A stretch of 64,000 nucleotides of DNA from Humibacillus sp. DSM 29435. GTDB lineage: Bacteria; Actinomycetota; Actinomycetes; Actinomycetales; Dermatophilaceae. The notes beneath the pieces are model-generated. The model ran no database searches, was not told where the DNA came from, and saw only the letters and a program-made list of their open reading frames with translations. Made by a program: the position numbers and the translations under genes. Position 1 is the stretch's first letter. Every line of letters starts with the position of its first letter. Shown here piece after piece: positions 59,246 to 64,000 of this stretch. Location of the stretch: contig NZ_MAST01000054.1 in the NCBI RefSeq assembly GCF_001758225.1, positions 62,001 through 126,000 on the forward strand. Direction: 5' to 3'.

Positions 59246-60175
59246 TCAGGCCAGCACGATGCTCCTGGTCAGGTGGCGCGGGGAGTCGGGCTCAAGGCCC
59301 GCCAGCTCGGCGCGCAGCAGGCAGAGGCGGTGCACCCGCACCAGTTCGGCGAGCGGGTGGAGGTCGCGGTGCTCGAAGTGGGCACCGGTCGCGGCGACCT
59401 GATCGGCCAGACCCCCCGGAACCTCGCCGAAGGCCCACACGGCGCGGCCGGTCGTCGCGATGCTGATCGGCCCGTGACGGTACTCCGTGGCGGGGTAGCT
59501 CTCCGCCCAGAACTGGGCTGTCTCGCGTAGCTTGAGCGCGGCCTCGTTGGCCAGGCCGACGGTCCAGCCGGTGCCGAGAAAGGTCACCTGCTCGACGGCG
59601 CGCAGCGCGCCCACAGCGTCGTCGACGCTCTCGGCGAGCACGGAGCGGGCGTCGGCGATCGCCGGGGCGAGGTCGTCGCCGAGGGAGGCGAGCAGCAGGG
59701 CGAGGTTCGTGGTCGCGAAGCGCGTCTGCACGACCGACTCCTCGTCGGCCTCCGACAGCAGAATCGTGTGGTCGCTCTCGTCGGCCACCGGGGTGCCGGC
59801 CGTCGCCACAATGCTGGTGTGGTTGATCTCCAGCTGCTTGAGCCGGTGGATCACCGCGATGATCTCCGACGTGGTGCCCGAGCGGCAGATCACGACGGCC
59901 CGGTCGTAGCCGCGCTCGAGGTGGTGCTCCGAGGCGGCGAACGCGTCGGTGACGCCCTGCCCCAGCGACTCCCGGCGCTCGGCGTAGGCCTGCGCCATGA
60001 AGAACGACGTTCCGCAGCCGATGACCGCGACGCGCTCGCCGGCCTGAGGCAGGATGCCGCTCACCTCGGCCAGGCGCCCGACGGCCTGGGCCCAGGCGTC
60101 GGGCTGGCTGAACAGCTCACGCTCGAGGTGGCTGCTCGGCGTGGATGTCTGGTCGGTGGTGGGGTCGGTGCTCAT
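59246..60175 (-). CDS. SIS-domain sugar isomerase/deaminase, AgaS/GlmS-C-like
   Basis: 309 aa, ATG 60175. Two SIS domains without a glutaminase domain. First: VAVIGCGTSFFMAQAYAERR and VVICRSGTTSEIIAVI (sugar-phosphate Ser/Thr loop, about 95-110). Second: TFLGTGWTVGLANEAALKLRE, then SYPATEYRHGPIS, which is the GlmS/AgaS active-site region with Glu and His. AgaS deaminates and isomerises galactosamine-6-P to tagatose-6-P. It diverges from a DeoR regulator, so this pair probably belongs with the nagA/ROK/PfkB/aldolase genes 20 kb to the left. Confidence 0.87.
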   Translation of the reverse strand: MSTDPTTDQTSTPSSHLERELFSQPDAWAQAVGRLAEVSGILPQAGERVAVIGCGTSFFMAQAYAERRESLGQGVTDAFAASEHHLERGYDRAVVICRSGTTSEIIAVIHRLKQLEINHTSIVATAGTPVADESDHTILLSEADEESVVQTRFATTNLALLLASLGDDLAPAIADARSVLAESVDDAVGALRAVEQVTFLGTGWTVGLANEAALKLRETAQFWAESYPATEYRHGPISIATTGRAVWAFGEVPGGLADQVAATGAHFEHRDLHPLAELVRVHRLCLLRAELAGLEPDSPRHLTRSIVLA

Positions 60176-60262
60176 GGTCCTCCGTCAGCGTGGCGATTGA
60201 TACTGATTGATTGACAGTCTAAATGAGCAGAGATGTGAATGTCCACTGCGCGATGTGCACTC

Positions 60263-60268
60263 TAGACT
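60263..60268 (+). promoter_or_regulatory. Candidate -10 for leaderless deoR transcript
   Basis: TAGACT, seven bases before GTG 60276. A TTGACA-like element at about 60210 is too far away to be its -35 and may belong to another start site in this divergent region. Confidence 0.35.
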
Positions 60269-60275
60269 CGGGGCC

Positions 60276-61088
60276 GTGACCCCGCATCAAGCCGATCCCG
60301 CCCCCTCGCCACGCACCCGCTCGGCGCGCTGGTCGGTGATGCTCGACCAGCTGGCCACCCGGGGTCGTCTCTCCGTGGCGGAGGGCGCCGAGCTGCTCGG
60401 CGTCAGTGAGGCCACGGTGCGCCGCGACTTCCATGAGCTCGCCCACCGCCAGCTCGCAACCCGCAACCACGGCGGCATCGTCGCGACGTCGGTCGCCTAC
60501 GAGCTGCCCTACCGCTACCGCAGCGCCGCGGCCGACGACGACCACACGCGCATCGGAGCGCTCGCGGCATCCCTCGTCGAACAAGCCCAGGTCATCGCCC
60601 TCAACGGCGGCACCACCACCACCGCCACGGCCCGCGCGATCACCGCCACCGAACGCGACCCCAAGAGCGAGCCGCTCACGATCGTCACGAACGCCCTCAA
60701 CATCGCCACCGAGGTCGTGCTGCGCCCGCACGTGCGGTGCATCTCCCTCGGCGGCCTCGCCCGCCCCGAGTCGTACGAGGTCAGCGGCGCCATCGCGATG
60801 ACCACGATGGAGCAGCTCTGGTTCGACGTCGCCGTCTTCGGCGTCGACGGGCTCACCGCGGCTGAGGGCGCCATGTGCACCCACGACGACGAGGCGCTGA
60901 TCGTGCGCACCATGATGGAACGCGCCCGCACCTCCATCTGCGTCGCGGCCGGGGCGAAGATCGGCGCCCGGGCGCTCACCTCGATCTGCGCTGCCAAGAA
61001 GGTCACCGACCTCGTCACCACCCATGCGGCGGATGCCGGTGAGCTCGACCGGCTGCGAGCCGCCGGCGTCACGGTGCACCTCGCCTGA
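60276..61088 (+). CDS. DeoR-family transcriptional regulator
   Basis: 270 aa from GTG 60276; the open frame reaches further upstream but that part is antisense to the promoter region. N-terminal HTH: MLDQLATRGRLSVAEGAELL, GVSEATVRRDFHEL (about 22-55). Then the DeoR C-terminal sugar-phosphate sensor: ALNGGTTTTATA (about 108), VTNALNIATE, RPHVRCISLGG, FDVAVFGVDG and THAADAGELDRLRAAGV. It most likely senses an amino-sugar or tagatose phosphate and represses the divergent SIS gene. Confidence 0.92.
   Translation: MTPHQADPAPSPRTRSARWSVMLDQLATRGRLSVAEGAELLGVSEATVRRDFHELAHRQLATRNHGGIVATSVAYELPYRYRSAAADDDHTRIGALAASLVEQAQVIALNGGTTTTATARAITATERDPKSEPLTIVTNALNIATEVVLRPHVRCISLGGLARPESYEVSGAIAMTTMEQLWFDVAVFGVDGLTAAEGAMCTHDDEALIVRTMMERARTSICVAAGAKIGARALTSICAAKKVTDLVTTHAADAGELDRLRAAGVTVHLA
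61061..61088. repeat. 28-bp direct repeat, copy 1 (3' end of the deoR gene)
   Basis: The last 28 bases of the DeoR coding region including the stop. It recurs at 62329-62356 with 27 of 28 bases identical, flanking a 1.24-kb segment with a hypothetical gene and VapBC. Confidence 0.85.
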
Positions 61089-61127
61089 CCACCATCAAGA
61101 AGATTCGCTTCAACGGCTGATGATCGG

Positions 61128-61463
61128 ATGAGTAGAGGAGCGGTGACGGTGACTTCACGAGTGCTGTATCAGGACGTCATTCCTTACGACACCCCCTCCA
61201 GCATCGAGGCCCTCGCCGGGCCCTGTGGGGGTGTGCTCGTGCTGCCGATCACCGTTCACTGGGGCCCAGAACCGACTGCCGACTTGTCCACCCCCGATGG
61301 CGTGGAGAAGGCTTACGAGAGCCTGGTGCGCGAAGGAACCACGCAGCAGCAAGAAGAACTTCTCGACGCAGAGCTGCTGCGACGGGTATGGCCCGGTCTG
61401 CGCCTGCCTCAGCGTTGCCGTGACCTCTGGGAATCGCGGTTTCCTGACCTGGCCCGTTCGTAA
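61128..61463 (+). CDS. Hypothetical small protein of a conserved actinobacterial family
   Basis: 111 aa, ATG 61128 (GTG 61143 possible). Pattern TSRVLYQDVIPYDTPSSIEAL, then VLPITVHWGPEP, DGVEKAYESLVREGT and LLRRVWPGLRLPQRCRDLW. I recall similar unnamed proteins (VHWGP..., Y..L.REG....Q..LL...LL...WP.L.LP...R..WE.RFP) beside xre-type regulators and toxin-antitoxin genes in actinobacteria. No catalytic motif. It sits in the segment bounded by the 28-bp repeats. Confidence 0.65.
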   Translation: MSRGAVTVTSRVLYQDVIPYDTPSSIEALAGPCGGVLVLPITVHWGPEPTADLSTPDGVEKAYESLVREGTTQQQEELLDAELLRRVWPGLRLPQRCRDLWESRFPDLARS

Positions 61464-61605
61464 CGATGCCGTCGGGGGAGGCACACCAGCGCCCGGGGGC
61501 GGGCCGACCTTCAGCGGCATCCGGGATGACGTCGGCAATTCCAGAGCCTCAATCGCGCGCCTTGGGTTCCGGCCGGTCGGTACGCCCAGCCCTCGTGAGT
61601 TCGGG

Positions 61606-62034
61606 TCAGGCCCTGGGCGCGGTGGTATCCCATGGATTGAGGCATGGGACGCCGAGGGGTTGGAAGTGCTTGATGTTCCGCGTCACGACGGCCATCCCTG
61701 CGGACTCCGCGACAGCGGCGATGAGGGCGTCGTCGAACGGGGCGTGCTCGGGAACACGGTAGGTCGCCAGAATCCTGGCTGCCGACAGGTCGAACGGCAG
61801 CACCCGGTCGGCGAAAGTGGGCAAGACGTTCTCCTCGAACCAGCGTCGCAGCACCGCTCCCTGTTCAGCGTCGGATCGCTCTTTGGCTATCACCCCGCGC
61901 TCGAGCTCTGCGACCGTGAATGCTGAGACGAACTGGTCACCAACGGGAACCGACGCCGCCCACCCCTCGACGGGCGGGTTGCGCCCTCGGACCCGCAGCG
62001 CGGACACCACGTTGGTGTCCAACAGGTACTTCAC
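61606..62034 (-). CDS. vapC: PIN-domain toxin VapC (FitB-like)
   Basis: 142 aa, GTG 62034 overlapping the antitoxin stop (GTGA). PIN-domain RNase: acidic residues Asp6 (YLLDTNV), Glu43 (TVAELERG), Asp101/Asp102 ([12 protein letters not shown]) and the late VVTRNIKHF. FitB subtype length. It would cleave tRNA or rRNA when freed from VapB. All catalytic acids are intact, so the toxin looks functional. Confidence 0.92.
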   Translation of the reverse strand: MKYLLDTNVVSALRVRGRNPPVEGWAASVPVGDQFVSAFTVAELERGVIAKERSDAEQGAVLRRWFEENVLPTFADRVLPFDLSAARILATYRVPEHAPFDDALIAAVAESAGMAVVTRNIKHFQPLGVPCLNPWDTTAPRA

Positions 62035-62258
62035 AAGTGCGCTGACCGAGCTGTCAGGCCGAGGCGCTCGGGCTCGAACTCGATGTCGGCACCTTCGTCA
62101 GTGCCCAGGAGGTCAACGATGGTGAGGCGCTCACCTTCCAGCGCCCGAGAGAGCATGTCGCGCGCCTCTGCCTCGACCGACCGGTTACGTTGCTTAGCCC
62201 GCGCGCGAAGCGCGGCCTTGGTCCCCGCGGGAAGGTTGCGAATGAGGATCTGTTCCAT
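62031..62258 (-). CDS. vapB: VapB/FitA-type antitoxin
   Basis: 75 aa, ATG 62258 with GAGGAGG upstream. N-terminal ribbon-helix-helix [20 protein letters not shown], then [17 protein letters not shown]-terminal toxin-binding tail with [14 protein letters not shown]. It binds DNA as a dimer and neutralises VapC. The operator is probably the nested repeat immediately upstream. Confidence 0.9.
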   Translation of the reverse strand: MEQILIRNLPAGTKAALRARAKQRNRSVEAEARDMLSRALEGERLTIVDLLGTDEGADIEFEPERLGLTARSAHL

Positions 62259-62270
62259 GACGACCTCCTC

Positions 62271-62292
62271 TGATATCGACTCGATGATATCA
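62271..62292. promoter_or_regulatory. VapBC operator candidate
   Basis: Outer arms TGATATC and GATATCA flank an inner palindrome ATCGACTCGAT, 13 bp upstream of the vapB start codon. RHH antitoxins such as FitA bind such short inverted repeats over their own promoter. Confidence 0.55.
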
Positions 62293-62328
62293 CTGCCCTG
62301 AATTGCTGTGGCGCCACGACAGCTTCAG

Positions 62329-62356
62329 CGCCGGCGTCACAGTGCACCTCGCCTGA
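62329..62356. repeat. 28-bp direct repeat, copy 2
   Basis: 27 of 28 bases match the deoR 3' end (copy 1, 61061-61088); one G-to-A difference. It still contains an in-frame copy of the DeoR C-terminal codons and stop, but no DeoR sequence precedes it. Confidence 0.85.
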
Positions 62357-62407
62357 GCGGTATCCGCCCTCGCGCGCTCGTCGACGAATCCTGCAGAGTG
62401 GTGTCCC

Positions 62408-64000
62408 ATGGGTCACATCGAAGCGCAACGCGATCAACCGGTGACACTGTTCACCGGTCGCCGCATCCTGGCCCTCGACGGCACCGAGCCGGAGTGCCTC
62501 GCTGTGCAGAACGGGCTCATCGTCGCCACCGGCGCCCGAACCGAGCTGCGCGACCGGTTCCCGGGTAGCGCCGCGGTCGACCTCGGTGGCGTCGTGATCC
62601 CTGGCCTCAACGACGCGCACTGCCACCCCTCGCAGGCCGCGCTGGCCCGGGTACGGGTCGACCTCAGCCGCGCCACGCAGGTGGACGAGGTGGTGCTCGC
62701 CCTGCGCGCTCGGGCTGCTGAGACACCCGCCGGCACGTGGATGGTCGGTCAGGGGCTCGACGAGCATCTCGTCACCGATGGCGCGGTCGACCGTGCCGTG
62801 TTGGACACGGTCAGCTCGACCCACCCGGTCGTCGTCATCCAGTACACGTTCCACCGCGCGGTGACGAACACGCGCGGGCTGGCCCTGCTCGGCTACGAGC
62901 GCCCGTCGGACGCACCGCCCGGCGGGCAGCTGCTCGCCGACCCCGACGGCAGGCTGAACGGATGGCTGCTCGAACGCGCCTGGCTCGACCCCTGGCTTCC
63001 GGGCCGTGAGACCGCCACCATCGCGCCGGCCGGAGGTATCGATGACCAGGTGCAGGCCTTGGCCTCGGTCAACGCCGAGCTGCACGCCGTGGGCATCACC
63101 TCGTACTGCGACGCCATCGTGACGCCGCTCGAACAGGCCCTCTACGCGGAGGCGCTGGCCAGGGGCGCACTGACCCCACGCGTCGGGATGCTGCTGTGGC
63201 ACACGTATTTCGACGCGGCCACCTGGAACGCCGACGACCGCCACGACCTGCGCATGGTGGGCGTGAAGATGATGCTCGACGGGGCCCTCTCCGGCGGCAC
63301 ATGCCTCTGCCAACAGCCGTACGCCAGCGCCACGGGCACCGACAACGGCCTCCAGATTCTGGGCGACGCTGACTTTCACGAGCGGTTCCGCCTGCTGCAC
63401 GAGGCGGGCGTCCGGGTGGCCGTGCACGCGAACGGGGACCTGGCCGTGAGCAAGGTGCTCGACGTGGTGGAAGAGGTTCGTCGCACCGGCAACAGCGCTG
63501 ACCACCCTGCTGATCCGGGCCCGCAGCATCGGGTGGAGCACTGCAGCATTGTCAGCCCCGAGGTGATCGAGCGGCTGCGCGCCAACCACCTGGTGGCGGT
63601 GCCGTTCGGTGCGTTCCCGATGCTGTTCGGCGACGCCCTGCGCCGCTTCTACGGAGATGATCGGATGGAGCGGGTCTGCGCCCACCGCGCCTTGCTCGAC
63701 GCCGGCATCGAAGTGGCGGGCTCGTCGGACTACCCGATCATCTCGGCGAACCCGATGCTGGCGGTGCAGAGCATGGTCACGCGCCGCACCATCGACGGCC
63801 GCTCCGTAGGACTGGGGCAACGGGTGAGCGTGCTCGAGGCCCTCGGCGTCTACACCCGCGGATCGGCCCACGCCACCGGGGAAGCCGATGTGAAAGGCCA
63901 GCTGACGCAAGGCCAGTACGCCGACTTCGCCGTGCTGCAACAGGACCCGACTCAGGTAGACCCTCACGAGCTGGCCCAGGTGCAGGTCGACTCGACGTGG
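62408..64000 (+). CDS. YtcJ-like amidohydrolase family 3 protein (3' end outside window)
   Basis: 531 codons from ATG 62408 with no stop before the window ends. TIM-barrel amidohydrolase: metal-binding H71/H73 in GLNDAHCHPS, a conserved Lys in MVGVKMMLDG (about 285), RVAVHANGDLA (about 336), HRVEHCSIV (about 375) and GSSDYPI (about 438) with the catalytic Asp. The N-terminal beta-sandwich starts LFTGRRILALDG. Family members hydrolyse diverse amides; the substrate is unknown. It lies after the DeoR/VapBC segment in the same direction as deoR. Confidence 0.88.
   Translation, partial: MGHIEAQRDQPVTLFTGRRILALDGTEPECLAVQNGLIVATGARTELRDRFPGSAAVDLGGVVIPGLNDAHCHPSQAALARVRVDLSRATQVDEVVLALRARAAETPAGTWMVGQGLDEHLVTDGAVDRAVLDTVSSTHPVVVIQYTFHRAVTNTRGLALLGYERPSDAPPGGQLLADPDGRLNGWLLERAWLDPWLPGRETATIAPAGGIDDQVQALASVNAELHAVGITSYCDAIVTPLEQALYAEALARGALTPRVGMLLWHTYFDAATWNADDRHDLRMVGVKMMLDGALSGGTCLCQQPYASATGTDNGLQILGDADFHERFRLLHEAGVRVAVHANGDLAVSKVLDVVEEVRRTGNSADHPADPGPQHRVEHCSIVSPEVIERLRANHLVAVPFGAFPMLFGDALRRFYGDDRMERVCAHRALLDAGIEVAGSSDYPIISANPMLAVQSMVTRRTIDGRSVGLGQRVSVLEALGVYTRGSAHATGEADVKGQLTQGQYADFAVLQQDPTQVDPHELAQVQVDSTW

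Noticed and set aside
62054-63967. A 637-codon open frame on the minus strand at the right end
   Set aside because: It is antisense to the amidohydrolase, whose metal motifs are clear. The antisense translation is His/Val/Gly-rich with no domain; its only real part is the vapB overlap in another frame.

Overview
The window reads as chromosome of a high-GC Gram-positive actinobacterium, probably Micrococcales (an Intrasporangiaceae-like genus is my guess; no rRNA is present to test it). Reasons: high GC with GC-rich third codon positions, many GTG starts and 4-bp ATGA/GTGA start/stop overlaps, a WhiB regulator, and the gene order jag-rsmG-parA-parB-(GNAT)-cwlM-trxA-trxB-(anti-sigma)-sigM-pseudokinase-DUF6049-NUDIX-cca. 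That order is essentially the one flanking the mycobacterial replication origin (Rv3920c to Rv3907c), so the left end lies close to oriC. Four parS-type 16-mers around parA/parB support this. No tRNA, rRNA or CRISPR array was seen.

Layout. 0-4.6 kb: origin-proximal housekeeping with the ParABS locus. 4.6-8.6 kb: DNA glycosylase, phosphoesterase, glutathionyl-hydroquinone-reductase-like protein and a membrane protein. 9-21.2 kb: the conserved cell-envelope and redox block; the lipid II flippase murJ, normally found with the pseudokinase, is not there. 21.2-25.8 kb: accessory stretch with an ice-binding (DUF3494) surface protein and a class F-like sortase, between degenerate sequence that holds an IS110 transposase remnant and an SDR pseudogene. 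25.8-34.6 kb: aldo/keto reductase, asnB-PAP2-beta-propeller lipoprotein operon, second PAP2 protein, convergent two-component system, WhiB. 34.7-39 kb: nagA diverging from a ROK kinase-PfkB kinase-class II aldolase operon. 39-40.5 kb: decayed RelBE and an HTH-nucleotidyltransferase pair. 40.5-50.5 kb: a nine-gene acyl-CoA catabolic operon with a divergent TetR. 50.9-58 kb: an island of TIR-like, SLOG-like, small membrane and HIT proteins. 58-64 kb: a decayed gene, GNAT, AgaS-like SIS protein, DeoR regulator, VapBC and the start of a YtcJ-like amidohydrolase that runs off the window.

How genes work together. The ROK kinase, NagA, AgaS-like isomerase/deaminase, PfkB kinase and class II aldolase together could take an N-acetylhexosamine (GalNAc is the best fit) to triose phosphates. 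AgaS and its putative DeoR regulator now sit about 20 kb from the rest. In the 41-50 kb operon, ligases, a dehydrogenase, hydratases, an SDR, a thiolase and a CoA-transferase form a nearly complete beta-oxidation route for an unidentified acid.

The best candidate for an undescribed system is the 50.9-58 kb island. It encodes up to seven putative NAD/nucleotide-binding or TIR-fold proteins, one of them a clear Thoeris ThsB-like protein. Two small membrane proteins are each encoded next to a soluble nucleotide-binding-like protein. No canonical ThsA (SIR2-SLOG or Macro-TM) is visible. All function calls are from reading the sequence alone.
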